DNA of 64,000 nt from Geminicoccus roseus DSM 18922 (GCF_000427665.1 NZ_KE386572.1:2194196-2258195); one strand, 5' to 3'; shown: positions 34,946 through 44,128, counted from the first letter of the stretch. Made by a program: numbers and translations. The notes: a model not told the origin generated them from the letters alone.

Positions 34946-35262
34946 GAGCTCACGCTCGCCGGCAGTGCAGGGCCGGGCCTCGCCTGCAATCCGGTCCAAC
35001 CGCCCGCCGCTAGGCCAGACGGACGTGAATCACGCTGCCACGCGACCTTGCCCATTCTAACAGTGAGGGGGGAGAAGCGTCCTGCAATTGCACCGGCCGT
35101 GGTCGTGGGTAGGAAGTCGGAGCCATGAATCTGGATAGGTAGCCAGGGTTCTCGTTCTCCGCCAAATGATAGAGAATCGATGAGCGGTCGGCGTTCATCG
35201 GCAGAAGCATGCAGATTTGGATTATGACGGACGTCCATCAGGGGCTTTAACTTCTGAGCCAT
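34942..35262 (-). CDS. small protein of unknown function coupled to the GT4 gene
   Basis: A 106-residue frame with an excellent ribosome site (GGAGGAGAG, five bases before the ATG) and an ATGA overlap with the glycosyltransferase start. The sequence (MAQKLKPLMDVRHNPNLHAS ... WLPIQIHGSDFLPTTTAGAI) has no signal peptide or membrane helix and matches no family I know. The last 40 residues are low-complexity, so it may be the remnant of a longer gene or a true small protein. Confidence 0.5.
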   Translation of the reverse strand: MAQKLKPLMDVRHNPNLHASADERRPLIDSLSFGGEREPWLPIQIHGSDFLPTTTAGAIAGRFSPLTVRMGKVAWQRDSRPSGLAAGGWTGLQARPGPALPASVSS

Positions 35263-35345
35263 CCGACTCTCCTCCGCTGCGGCTTGCCACCTTCATTCTT
35301 GAGGCATCAAATTAACGAGTTTCCGGGAGAGACTACAATCCTGGA

Positions 35346-36305
35346 TTATTCGAGCCAATGCGACAGGTTGTGCCCGATCGTCCCCTCAAGCTTCCTGATA
35401 TCAGGGCGGAATCGCGCCAGCAGCATTGTCCGAGTGTCGGATGAGAGTGGCTCCACGGCAACCGGCGTCATGGGTTTCAGAAGCAGGCGTCGTACTGTCG
35501 GCCGGATCGTCCGGTAGAGCCAGGCAGGCATTCGTGCCTGCAGGCTGGCAGACTGGAGGTAGGGACGAGCAATCAACCAGAAGAGCGGGCCAGACCGTGG
35601 AACCTGGGCCACCGCAGAGACATTGTGGCGCTCCTGCGTGTCCATCGGCACGTGCGGATCAATGTCGAGAAACCGGAAGATTGCCTGCATGCAGTCGACC
35701 GGATCGCGTCGAAGGTCCTCATAAAGCACGACGTGGATCTGCCTGGAGTCGAAGAGGTCGAAATAGGGGGCAAGTTGCTGGCCATAGAAGCCCCGCTCCA
35801 TGTATAGCCAGGTTGGTGCCCAGTTTGCTCGCTTCCGCTCTGGTTCAGCGTCCACGGCATGTTCAAATCGGTCCAGCGGCTCGGCCTGGTCACGGCGCAT
35901 CTGCATATACTTTGAATGCGCTCGGTCAACCGGATGCCGCAGGACGACGATGATCCTGGCATCTGGAGCCTGTTCCTTGATTCGCCGGGCAGCGTCAGGA
36001 TAATACAAATAAGATGCTGATGATTCGCCTCGAAAAAATGCACCTGAGCCCTGCGAGAAGAGGTCTTCATACTCACGTTGATCCAGGATTGAAAATTGGT
36101 ACTTCTCTCTGCGGATCCGGTCGCGGCGGAAGAATGATCCTGGCTCTTCTGGTGGTCCAGCAAAAGATGGCAAGACCCCGGGAAAAGCGAAGTAGTTCGG
36201 CTCCTTGACAGGCGACATGAAGACGTCTGGATGTTGTCCGAGATAATGGTGCAGGGAAGTGGTGCCGGATTTGGCCGCGCCTATGACGAACAGGTTTGGC
36301 ATCAT
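35346..36305 (-). CDS. sulfotransferase, NDST/heparan-sulfate type
   Basis: A 319-residue PAPS-dependent enzyme. The 5'-phosphosulfate loop is LFVIGAAKSGTTSLHHYLGQ at residue 5, and the 3'-phosphate strand is IIVVLRHPVDRAHSKYMQM near residue 120. KEPNYFAF near residue 35 is typical of the bacterial/NDST-like branch, as is FLDIDPHVPMD in the C-terminal half. It is a different branch from the sulfotransferase at 30.2 kb. It lies on the same strand as the two glycosyltransferases and upstream of them, so it probably decorates the same product. The first two codons are both ATG. Confidence 0.92.
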   Translation of the reverse strand: MMPNLFVIGAAKSGTTSLHHYLGQHPDVFMSPVKEPNYFAFPGVLPSFAGPPEEPGSFFRRDRIRREKYQFSILDQREYEDLFSQGSGAFFRGESSASYLYYPDAARRIKEQAPDARIIVVLRHPVDRAHSKYMQMRRDQAEPLDRFEHAVDAEPERKRANWAPTWLYMERGFYGQQLAPYFDLFDSRQIHVVLYEDLRRDPVDCMQAIFRFLDIDPHVPMDTQERHNVSAVAQVPRSGPLFWLIARPYLQSASLQARMPAWLYRTIRPTVRRLLLKPMTPVAVEPLSSDTRTMLLARFRPDIRKLEGTIGHNLSHWLE

Positions 36306-37128
36306 GTCGTTGGTCTCATGGTGCTGTCTACTCTCAACAAGATGCGAACAGGCCGGCCGGAGCGCCTACTGACCTGAACAGAGCGCGATCAGCCTTGAAT
36401 GGCTGTAGTTTAGAGTCCTCGCCCGGGGCGAAATCTTGTCGAAGGGCGATGGTTCTTGAACAATTTTCCGTGGACTCGGGCTGAAGAGGCCGCGTCTGTC
36501 GAGCATGAGAAGGTATCACTTGAGACGTGATTATCTAATACCAAGCGATCGAACAATTAAATTTGCGCACTCGATAGCGGTCTATTATTTTGTGAGGGAA
36601 CTTATCTCGGTATCTTTTGTGCTTGCTGGTGAGACTCTCTGAAATAAAAATTGGGAAACTTTCTGAGGAATGCTTATTTTCTGGGCAGAAAGACTTGAAT
36701 GCCTAAGTATGATCGAAGAGTATATTGCAACAGACCGTTGTCTCTTTGTTCCTCTCATAGTTCAACAATCGGCTGTGGCCGCATGATGATTGGTCAACCC
36801 GCACACCGGCTTCAGAAGGTGGGCAGCGATGCATTCACTCATCCGATCGGTTTGTCCCCTGCGTCCCTGATGATCTCATTCAGCAGCCAGATCAGCTCTT
36901 CGTCCTGTTGAACAAAAATCTGCGAGTCATACGTGGGCGGTACCTTGAACTGCGTCCCCTGGTTGTTGTCCCGCAAGCGTCGGAGGTTTCTATCGGAGAG
37001 ATTCGATGGGGCTGGGCTACCTGATGAAAGGCGGGGATGTTCGTCGGTGGCGCGATAGCTTCCGCCTGCCGATTCTGGGACGCGCGTCAGGAGGCATATT
37101 GGCAAACGAGATCGGCCGCCGCCGATCT
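36306..37128. other. 823-bp gap, AT-rich in its first half
   Basis: The stretch 36520-36720 is clearly AT-rich for this genome and probably holds the promoter of the sulfotransferase gene. A TTG-started frame on the minus strand (36839-37105, 88 residues, ending DEELIWLLNEIIRDAGDKPI) looks somewhat protein-like but has no ribosome site or known family. No other gene is supported. Confidence 0.4.
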
Positions 37129-39231
37129 TCAGACCCGCAGGGTGGGATGGTCAGCGCGCGCCGCGTGATGCTCCGCGATAGCCCCGAACAACTGTTCCCA
37201 TTCCACTGGCTTGACCAGGACGTCATTCATTCCTGCGTCTCGGCAGCGCTGATACTCCTCCGGCAGAATGCTGGCCGTCAGTCCCAGCACCGGCACCTTG
37301 TTCCGCGGATCGGGAAGATCGCGGATGAGCCGCGTCGCCTCGATGCCGTCCATTACCGGCATCTGGACGTCCATTAGGACCATCTCGAACCTGCCTCTGA
37401 CCATCATCTCGACAGCCTCGACGCCATTGCGTGCGGCTGTGACCTGATGGCCGTACCGGCCCAGCATCTGGGACACCAGCTTCCGGTTTACGGCTCCATC
37501 ATCCACGACGAGCACCCGGAGGGGAGGCATGGCCGTGGCATCCAGCGGAGCCGCGTCGGGGGCCGAACCCAATTCGAGCGTTACCTGGAACCAGAAACAG
37601 CTTCCGATCCCTCGTGTGCTCGTGACGCCTATCTGCCCACCCATGGCCTCGATGAGGCGCTTGCTGATGGCGAGGCCCAGCCCGATCCCGCCATGGCTCC
37701 TCTTGGTGGAGGTCCCGTGCAGGTCGAAGGACTGGAACAGATCGGCGACCTTCTGGGCAGACATCCCGACGCCGGTGTCCACGACCTCGACGAACAACTC
37801 GACAGCAGAATCTCTTGCAAGCTTGTGGCGTACCCGCACCGTGACGCTGCCACGGTTGGTGAACTTGAGGGCGTTCCCGACGAGGTTGAGCAGAACTTGC
37901 CGAAGCCGCTTGGGGTCGCCCCGGACCACTTCCGGCAGATTCTCTTCGACCTCGAAATAAAAATCCAAGCCCAGATCGCTCACTTGCGGCATCGAAAAAG
38001 ATCTTACCTGATCCAGAACCTCCCGGATCGAGAAGTCGACGGAATTGATGCAAAGCCGACCAGTTTCGCTTCTTGAATAGTCAAGCAGGTCATTGAACAT
38101 TGCGAGAAGGTGTCGCCCTGAAGTCCGTATGGTTTCAAGATAACCCTTCTCGTTAGGGGACAGATCGGATTCGGACATGAGGTCGACCATGCCCAGGACT
38201 GCGGTGATCGGAGTACGGAACTCGTGCCCCATTGCCGACAGGAAATTCGCCTTCGCTCGCCTGGCCTCCGCCGCACGTTCTTCCGCTGCCTGTAAAGCCC
38301 GCGTCAGTTCCTCCCGCTTCGAGTGAGCAATCCCAGCCGCGAGCAGTGCCAAAGAGGCAACGGCGAGGAAGATTTGAGAACCGATAAGGGAAGCGTCAGA
38401 TCCAAACCAACCGGTCCCGACTTTTGCCATGGCGATGACTGCCAGGGTCAGAGCGACCAGCGTCAAGGAGCCCCACGAGAAGCCATGGCGGGAAGCGACC
38501 AGAACCACCAGGGGGACGAGCAGCATTGGAAGCTGAAGATATGGCGGCGCAGCAAAGGCAGCCGCTCCCACAGCCGCCACTCCGGCGATCACAGCCGCAA
38601 CTGCCGTCAAGGAGGGACCAGGATCCCGCCGCCTAGCCAGTGGGCTGCTCCAGATGAGCAGCACAGGCAGAACCACGAGCAGGCCTACCGCACGGGGTGC
38701 ATAGGAAACGAGCACGTCTTGAACCGTGGGAAGGCTGCCAATGAGAATCTGTCCGGTGACGATCGAAATGGACACCGTCATGGCGGGGATCACCAGGGCT
38801 GCCAGGCTTAGGGCACCCGCTTGCCAATAGTTTCCGATATCCAGCCGGTTCTTGAAGAACCTTTGCAGGACACCGGCCGCCAGAACTGCCTCGCCGACAT
38901 CCAGCCCGACCTTCTCGATGGCCGTGGCCGGCCCCAGCCCAAAAATGCTGCCGGCAGCCAGGATCGCGGCGGCACCTGAGAAGGCCAGGATCGGCCATGC
39001 ACGAACGTCATGCCGAAGAAAAACCCCCAGCATCACGGCGCTGACGGGGGTCAGCAGCATGCCTGCGTCAGAAGGACCCCAGAGGACCTGATCGATCAAC
39101 GTCGAGAGAAATGCTGCCAGCGCGATTGCCAGGATCCAGCAGATGGACGCGGAGGCGATGACGCGGCCGCAAGCACGCGGCCTTGAAAAGGGGTTCGCAA
39201 GCACGTTGCCGGTCTTCCCTGCCTGAGTCAT
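37129..39231 (-). CDS. MASE1 hybrid sensor histidine kinase
   Basis: A 700-residue protein. Residues 20-305 form a MASE1-like integral membrane sensor of about eight helices (LTPVSAVMLGVFLRHDVRAW; FGLGPATAIEKVGLDVGEAV). The kinase core follows, with the phospho-accepting His336 in FLSAMGHEFRTPITAVLG, the N box NLVGNALKFTN, and G boxes DTGVGMS and GGIGLGLAISK. A C-terminal receiver domain has its phosphorylatable Asp621 in VLMDVQMPVMDG and the conserved Lys in LVKPVEW. It has no output domain, so it should pass phosphate to an unlinked partner. It lies 0.9 kb from rpfF. Confidence 0.92.
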   Translation of the reverse strand: MTQAGKTGNVLANPFSRPRACGRVIASASICWILAIALAAFLSTLIDQVLWGPSDAGMLLTPVSAVMLGVFLRHDVRAWPILAFSGAAAILAAGSIFGLGPATAIEKVGLDVGEAVLAAGVLQRFFKNRLDIGNYWQAGALSLAALVIPAMTVSISIVTGQILIGSLPTVQDVLVSYAPRAVGLLVVLPVLLIWSSPLARRRDPGPSLTAVAAVIAGVAAVGAAAFAAPPYLQLPMLLVPLVVLVASRHGFSWGSLTLVALTLAVIAMAKVGTGWFGSDASLIGSQIFLAVASLALLAAGIAHSKREELTRALQAAEERAAEARRAKANFLSAMGHEFRTPITAVLGMVDLMSESDLSPNEKGYLETIRTSGRHLLAMFNDLLDYSRSETGRLCINSVDFSIREVLDQVRSFSMPQVSDLGLDFYFEVEENLPEVVRGDPKRLRQVLLNLVGNALKFTNRGSVTVRVRHKLARDSAVELFVEVVDTGVGMSAQKVADLFQSFDLHGTSTKRSHGGIGLGLAISKRLIEAMGGQIGVTSTRGIGSCFWFQVTLELGSAPDAAPLDATAMPPLRVLVVDDGAVNRKLVSQMLGRYGHQVTAARNGVEAVEMMVRGRFEMVLMDVQMPVMDGIEATRLIRDLPDPRNKVPVLGLTASILPEEYQRCRDAGMNDVLVKPVEWEQLFGAIAEHHAARADHPTLRV

Positions 39232-40133
39232 CAATTACCGGATATGTTTCTTATCAGTCCGCGAATCTGATACGCTGGAAAAAACAGATAAATACTACGC
39301 TCCTGCCGGCAAGCATAGTGTGGTGAATGAGCGCAGTGCCCCCTGACTGGAATGCGTAATAGATGGCAGGCGTGCAATTATCGTCTCAAAGAGTGGGGTT
39401 GATCCAGTTAAGGTCGACCCTTGGACACTCCTGCCTGAGGATAAAGCATCAAGATGCTTACCCATGTTGATGGAGGGAGGTAGGCACGCGCAATGGGTTT
39501 CAGGACAATGAACGCTCAGGTTGTGGATGTCGTGTTCGAAAGCGTGTAACGTGCAAGGCTCTTAGATCAAACTAAGGCAGCAGTGAAGCTTCCGGACATT
39601 TATTGAGATATTTCAAATATTTTACTTGAGTTTAGAAATCTTTCTATAAATCTCATTCAGTAATAGAATATTTTAGTTAAAATCATCTGCAGACAAGTGT
39701 GTTGATTAACATGCTTTGAAGCCTTCCGTCGACGGCGCTGGCATGTCGGTCAATGACATATTGGTAATGCGTGCAACTGTGGGGCGTGGCGATTCCTGCC
39801 GAAGAGCGATACGGGGCTGTATGTTGAAATGAAAACATTCTGGCGAATTGCAATCTTTTCAAAAGAAATCGGTCAGCGTTCTAGCGAAATCTATAGGTCA
39901 GGTTCTAATCCTTTTTGATGTTGGAATGAGAATCTTCCGAGAATTTTTGAATATTTCGTAAGCTCAGCATGGAGTATTTTCTATTCTTTGCAAATTTTGC
40001 TTAAATTGTTAAGTAAAACTTTAAAATATATCATTTGAGTATTCAGAATTTTAGTGTTTTTGTTGGGGGCAGAAGGAAATACATCTGAGTTTCTCGGATT
40101 GTTCCGGGAGCTCCCTAGAGTTGGGTAAAGTAA
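39232..40133. other. AT-rich 900-bp gap upstream of rpfF
   Basis: From about 39560 to 40130 the sequence is strikingly AT-rich (for example 39601-39720), unlike the GC-rich genes on both sides. I find no supported gene. A short hairpin AAGCAT-CAAG-ATGCTT lies at 39444-39459, and a perfect dyad GGGAGCTCCC lies at 40106-40115, 18 bp before the rpfF start. The region presumably holds the rpfF promoter and perhaps binding sites for a silencing protein. Confidence 0.5.
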
Positions 40134-41138
40134 ATGTCTCGTGCTCTGCGCTCCTTCCAGAATGACGTCTACTACCCTAAGCTTGCGGGCGCTGCTGCCC
40201 CGGTTGCCACGGTGACCCGCTTCCCGTCGTGGCGGAGCCGCTCGCCGGAGCTGGAGCTGGAGCATCTGAGCGTGGAGCTGGATGCCTCGGCGGGTCTGCT
40301 GTTCGCGCGGATGAAGCACCGCGCCCGGGCCTGCTACACCCCGGCCCTGATGCAGGACATGCGCCGCCTGCAGCACCACCTGGTCGAGCTCTATGCCGGC
40401 CGCCCGACCGAGGAGATCCCGTTCCGCTACCTGGTCTGGGCGTCCGAGGCGCCCAAGGCCTGGAGCCTGGGCGGCGATCTCGCCACCTTCACCGGGATGA
40501 TCCGTGCCAAGGACGAGGCCGGGCTGCGCGCCTACGCCCATCTCGCCATCGACATCCTGCACGACAACCTGACCAGCCTGGGCCTGCCGATCCTGACCGT
40601 GGCGCTGATCCAGGGCGACGCGATCGGCGGCGGCTTCGAGGCGATGCTCACCGACGACCTGGTGATCGCCGAGGCTAGCGCCAAGTTCGGCCTGCCCGAG
40701 ATCCTGTTCAACCTGTTCCCCGGGATGGGCGGCTACAGCTTCCTCAAGCGCAAGCTGGGCGCCGCCCTGGCCCGGCAGATCCTGGAGGACGGCCTGTCCC
40801 GCTCGGCGGCCGAGGTCAAGGCGCTGGGCCTGGTCGACCTGGTCTGCGCCGAGGGCCAGGCCGAGGCGACCTTGCGCGGCTACGTCGCCGACAACGCCCG
40901 CCGCTTCAAGACCCTGCTCACCCTCAAGCAGGTCCGCGAGCGCGCCGACCCGCCCTGCAAGGCCGAGCTGGTCGACATCGTCGACCTGTGGGTCGACCTC
41001 GCCCTTGAGCTTGGCGAGGACGAGCTGCGCCGCATGGACTGCCTCGCCCGCGTCCAGGAAAAAAAGAGGGCGCTGGCTGGGCAGGCTGTCCGCGAGGAGG
41101 TCAGCCTCAGCAAGATGGCCGTGGGCGCGAAGTGGTAA
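40134..41138 (+). CDS. rpfF: DSF synthase RpfF (crotonase-fold enoyl-CoA hydratase/thioesterase)
   Basis: A 334-residue crotonase-family enzyme that should make the diffusible signal factor, a cis-2-unsaturated fatty acid, from hydroxyacyl-ACP. The hallmark block is VALIQGDAIGGGFEAMLTDD ... FGLPEILFNLFPGMGGYSF. It carries Glu169 and Glu189, 20 residues apart, as for the two catalytic Glu (141 and 161) of Xanthomonas RpfF. WSLGGDLATFTGMIR and VDLWVDLALELGEDELRRMD also match RpfF closely. The N-terminus is about 40 residues longer than in Xanthomonas. It converges on rpfC, 54 bp apart. The start ATG has only a weak ribosome site. Confidence 0.88.
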   Translation: MSRALRSFQNDVYYPKLAGAAAPVATVTRFPSWRSRSPELELEHLSVELDASAGLLFARMKHRARACYTPALMQDMRRLQHHLVELYAGRPTEEIPFRYLVWASEAPKAWSLGGDLATFTGMIRAKDEAGLRAYAHLAIDILHDNLTSLGLPILTVALIQGDAIGGGFEAMLTDDLVIAEASAKFGLPEILFNLFPGMGGYSFLKRKLGAALARQILEDGLSRSAAEVKALGLVDLVCAEGQAEATLRGYVADNARRFKTLLTLKQVRERADPPCKAELVDIVDLWVDLALELGEDELRRMDCLARVQEKKRALAGQAVREEVSLSKMAVGAKW

Positions 41139-41185
41139 TGATGCCCCAACGGGCGACGATACCCACTTCTTCCGGTCGAACGTGC

Positions 41186-41215
41186 GGCATCGTCATCTGG
41201 CTGTCCGACGATGCC
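41186..41215. terminator. possible shared terminator between convergent rpfF and rpfC
   Basis: GGCATCGTC (41186-41194) and GACGATGCC (41207-41215) form a perfect 9-bp stem with a 12-nt loop across the rpfC stop codon, 48 bp after rpfF. There is no T run on either strand, so it is a weak candidate. Confidence 0.35.
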
Positions 41216-43757
41216 TGCTTTCGGGAGGGCGATACGCTCGCAGCAGGCCTATGACGGCATGCACTTCAGCCTCCAGGGCATGAACAGCTTGGAGATCGTC
41301 GCCAAGAAGGTCTTCGTCGGTTCGATCCTGCCATGCCAGCAGCGTCCCGTGCAAAGCTGACGCTCCCACATAAGCAGCGCTGCCGCACAGCTTGTGGGCG
41401 AGATATCGCATCCTTGCAGGATCACGACTTTTCGCAGACTCCCGCATGGCGCCGATCGACTCCTCGGCTTCGGTGATGAAGGTGGCGATCAGCTCCTCCG
41501 CAAAGCCATCCTCCATATCCGGCCCCGCCCACGCATCGAGCCTGCGCCGGTCGAGGACTGGAACGGCAGCCGCATCGGTGGATGGTTTTCCTGAGCTGAT
41601 AACAGCCCCCTGGCCTGGTGTAGCCGGGTGGACGACGCGCAGGCTGGCGGCGGGGGCCGGGGGTGGACTGGCGGGGGGGTGGGGGCGGACGCGGTTCTCG
41701 ACCAGGCGGTCGATCTGGGCCAGCAGGATGGGCGCGTCGATCGGCTTCACGGCATGGCCGGCAAAGCCGACCTGGCGGCATTCCTCGACGGTGGCCTCGG
41801 TGACGTCGGCGGTCAGCGCCAGCACCGGCGGCAGCTCGTCCTCGACAAAGCGCAGCAGCTTGAGCGCCTCGATCCCGCTCATGCCCGGCATGTTCAGGTC
41901 CATCAGCACCAGGTCGAACGCCTCGGCGGCGATCCGGTCGACCGCCTCCTGCCCGGAGCCGACCACCACCACCTGGTGCCCGGCGCTCTCCAGGATCCGC
42001 CTGGCCACCTGCTGGTTGGTCAAATTGTCCTCGGCCACCAGCAGCCGGGCCGGATGCGCCGCCCGCACCGGCGCCGGGCGGCCGTCGGGCAGGGCCTGGT
42101 GCGGCGCCAGCGCCGCGCGCACCAGCACCGGCAGGTCCCGCTCCAGGTCCGGCGCCGCCAGCGCCGCCAGGGCAGCGTCCGGGACCGGCCGCTCCGGCGG
42201 CTGCACCAGCACCAGGTCGACGCTGCCCTCGATCCGCCGCGCCACCAGCTGGGCCAGCTCAGCCAGGTCCTCGGCCAGCGGCTCGGCCAGCACCAGCAGC
42301 TTGCGGCCATGGCCCAGGCGCAGCGCCCGCACCGCGCTGGCCAGGTCGCCGGCGGCCATGGCCGCAGCGCCGGCCGCCTCCACCGCCGCCCGGGCCCGCG
42401 CCGCCAGGTCTCCCCGGCCCAGCACCACCACGGTGCCGTGCAGCGGGAAGGACGCCACCGTCGGGGCCGGGGCCGGCGCCAGCGGCAGCACGAAGCCGAA
42501 CCGGGCGCCTTCGCCCACCGCACTGGCCAGGGTCAGCCGCCCGCCCATCAGCTCCACCAGCTCCTTGGCGATGGTCAGCCCCAGCCCGGTGCCGCCATAG
42601 GCCCGGTTGGTGGTGTCCTCCGCCTGGGTGAAGCTCTCGAAGATCCGCGCCTGCAGCTCAGGCGGAATGCCGATCCCGGTGTCCTCGACCACGAAGCCGA
42701 CCCCGGCCCGGCCGTCCGGCAGCGCTGCCGCCTTGGCCACCCGCAGGGTCACCCCGCCCTGTTCGGTGAACTTCAGCGCGTTGGCGACCAGGTTGGCCAG
42801 CACCTGCTGCAGGGCGGCGACGTCGCCCTGCAGGTGCGGCGGCACGCCCGGGTCCAGCACCAGGCGCAGCCACAGGCCGCGCGCCTGCGCCTGCGGCTCC
42901 AGCATGCCGCGCAGGACCCCTAACAGCGCGTGCAGGTCGAACGGCTTGGTCACCACCACGAACCGGCCGGCCTCGATCTTGGCCGCGTCCAGCACCGCGT
43001 CGACCAGCCCCAGAATGGTGCCGGCCGCGGTGCGGATCGTGCCGACCATCTCGCGGCGGTCGTCGTCGGCCTCATCCTGGCGCAGCAGGTCGGACAGGCC
43101 GATCACCGCGTTGAGCGGGGTGCGGAACTCGTGGCTCATCACCGCCAAAAACCGGCTCTTGGCCTGGTTGGCGGCCTCGGCGCGGCGGATCGCCTGCTCC
43201 AGCTTGCGCAGCAGCACCGACACGTAGGCCGGCAGCACCACCAGGGCCAGGATCATCGCCACGTCCAACGCCGGCACCTGCCGCCAGTCCGGGTTGAGCA
43301 GCACCACCAGCCCGAACAGCACCAGCGACACCGCGGCCGAGCCGAACAGATAGGGCCGGCCATAGCGGAAGCCGTGGCCGAAGATGATCCACAACAGGAT
43401 CGGGTAGAACGGCGCTGCGGTCATCCCCCCCGCCAGCATCACCGCGTTCACCCCGCCGGTGTCGATCAGCATCCCCAAAACCCGGCGCACCACGCTCACC
43501 CCGGGCCACACCAGAATATGCACCAGAACCAGAACCGCCAAAACCAGCGCAACCACGCTGATCCCAAGGCCGTAGAAGAGATAGCTCGTCGTTCCATCCA
43601 GCAGCATCGTGGACAGAATGATGTAGAAGCCGATCAGCAGCGCGAACCCGATCCGGATCAAGGCCTGCTCGTGCTCGGTGTCCGGGCGCGAGGCCAGCCG
43701 ATCCTTCACGCGCCCGAGCAACCTATGTCCCTCAGGTGGATGCCCTTCCGCAGCCAT
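41193..43757 (-). CDS. rpfC: DSF sensor RpfC: hybrid histidine kinase with receiver and HPt domains
   Basis: An 854-residue sensor. The N-terminus RLASRPDTEHEQALIRIGFA closely follows the Xanthomonas RpfC opening, which binds DSF. About five membrane helices follow (residues 35-185), with RRVLGMLIDTGGVNAVMLAG and GHGFRYGRPYLFG. Kinase: His209 in FLAVMSHEFRTPLNAVIG, N box NLVANALKF, G boxes EDTGIGIP and YGGTGLGLTIAKEL. A degenerate receiver-like stretch spans residues 440-550, and a true receiver has Asp620 in VLMDLNMPGMSG. The C-terminal HPt has His788 in YLAHKLCGSAAYVGA. The ATG has GGAAACC before it. The partner RpfG is not in the window. Confidence 0.88.
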   Translation of the reverse strand: MAAEGHPPEGHRLLGRVKDRLASRPDTEHEQALIRIGFALLIGFYIILSTMLLDGTTSYLFYGLGISVVALVLAVLVLVHILVWPGVSVVRRVLGMLIDTGGVNAVMLAGGMTAAPFYPILLWIIFGHGFRYGRPYLFGSAAVSLVLFGLVVLLNPDWRQVPALDVAMILALVVLPAYVSVLLRKLEQAIRRAEAANQAKSRFLAVMSHEFRTPLNAVIGLSDLLRQDEADDDRREMVGTIRTAAGTILGLVDAVLDAAKIEAGRFVVVTKPFDLHALLGVLRGMLEPQAQARGLWLRLVLDPGVPPHLQGDVAALQQVLANLVANALKFTEQGGVTLRVAKAAALPDGRAGVGFVVEDTGIGIPPELQARIFESFTQAEDTTNRAYGGTGLGLTIAKELVELMGGRLTLASAVGEGARFGFVLPLAPAPAPTVASFPLHGTVVVLGRGDLAARARAAVEAAGAAAMAAGDLASAVRALRLGHGRKLLVLAEPLAEDLAELAQLVARRIEGSVDLVLVQPPERPVPDAALAALAAPDLERDLPVLVRAALAPHQALPDGRPAPVRAAHPARLLVAEDNLTNQQVARRILESAGHQVVVVGSGQEAVDRIAAEAFDLVLMDLNMPGMSGIEALKLLRFVEDELPPVLALTADVTEATVEECRQVGFAGHAVKPIDAPILLAQIDRLVENRVRPHPPASPPPAPAASLRVVHPATPGQGAVISSGKPSTDAAAVPVLDRRRLDAWAGPDMEDGFAEELIATFITEAEESIGAMRESAKSRDPARMRYLAHKLCGSAAYVGASALHGTLLAWQDRTDEDLLGDDLQAVHALEAEVHAVIGLLRAYRPPESRHRRTAR

Positions 43758-44020
43758 GGTTTCCTACATCCACGATAGGCATTCAGCTCGCCTGCGAGAT
43801 ATCGAAGCGACGAATTCCTTCAACATCCGGAGAAGGACATGCCTAGTCTCCGGCTGCTTCGGCATCCAGGATGGAATACGCCCTTTCGGCACTTTTCGAA
43901 GCTTCGGCACCGACCGGGGGAAAGATCATGCACTTTCCGGGATCGTGAAACGAGGTCCCTCTTGCTTCTCCTCAAGCGGTCGAGGTCAGGGCGAGGCTTG
44001 CCAAGATGGCATCCATCTCC
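43758..44020. other. gap upstream of rpfC and the RraA-like gene
   Basis: Divergent intergenic region that must hold the rpfC promoter. I see no gene, no clear -35/-10 pair for rpfC and no strong repeat. Confidence 0.35.
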
Positions 44021-44026
44021 AACGCT

Positions 44027-44056
44027 TTTGACAAATATTTACAAATTCCCTCTACC
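44027..44056 (+). promoter_or_regulatory. promoter with imperfect dyad, likely GntR-regulated
   Basis: TTGACA (44028-44033), a 17-bp spacer and TCTACC (44051-44056) give a reasonable sigma-70 promoter 73 bp before the RraA-like gene. The -35 box lies in an AT-rich dyad, TTTG-N2-AA-N3-TT-N2-CAAA (44027-44045), well placed for the GntR-type regulator encoded in the same operon. Confidence 0.5.
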
Positions 44057-44128
44057 GCTCTACGGAGAACTGATCGGAAGACGATCCGACGCATCCATGT
44101 CGCGTTTGCCCGGTGGAGGAGAAATCTC

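Noticed and set aside
36839-37105. 88-residue minus-strand frame ending DEELIWLLNEIIRDAGDKPIG
   Set aside because: TTG start without ribosome site, no known family; mentioned only within the gap entry.
39444-39459. Small RNA or terminator hairpin AAGCAT-CAAG-ATGCTT
   Set aside because: Only six base pairs, no T run and no promoter that I could place; too little to call.
26710-41138. Genomic island inserted at tRNA-Ser, because of nearby AT-rich gaps and unusual functions
   Set aside because: No integrase, transposase or repeated tRNA end is visible, and the genes themselves have the same high GC as their neighbours.
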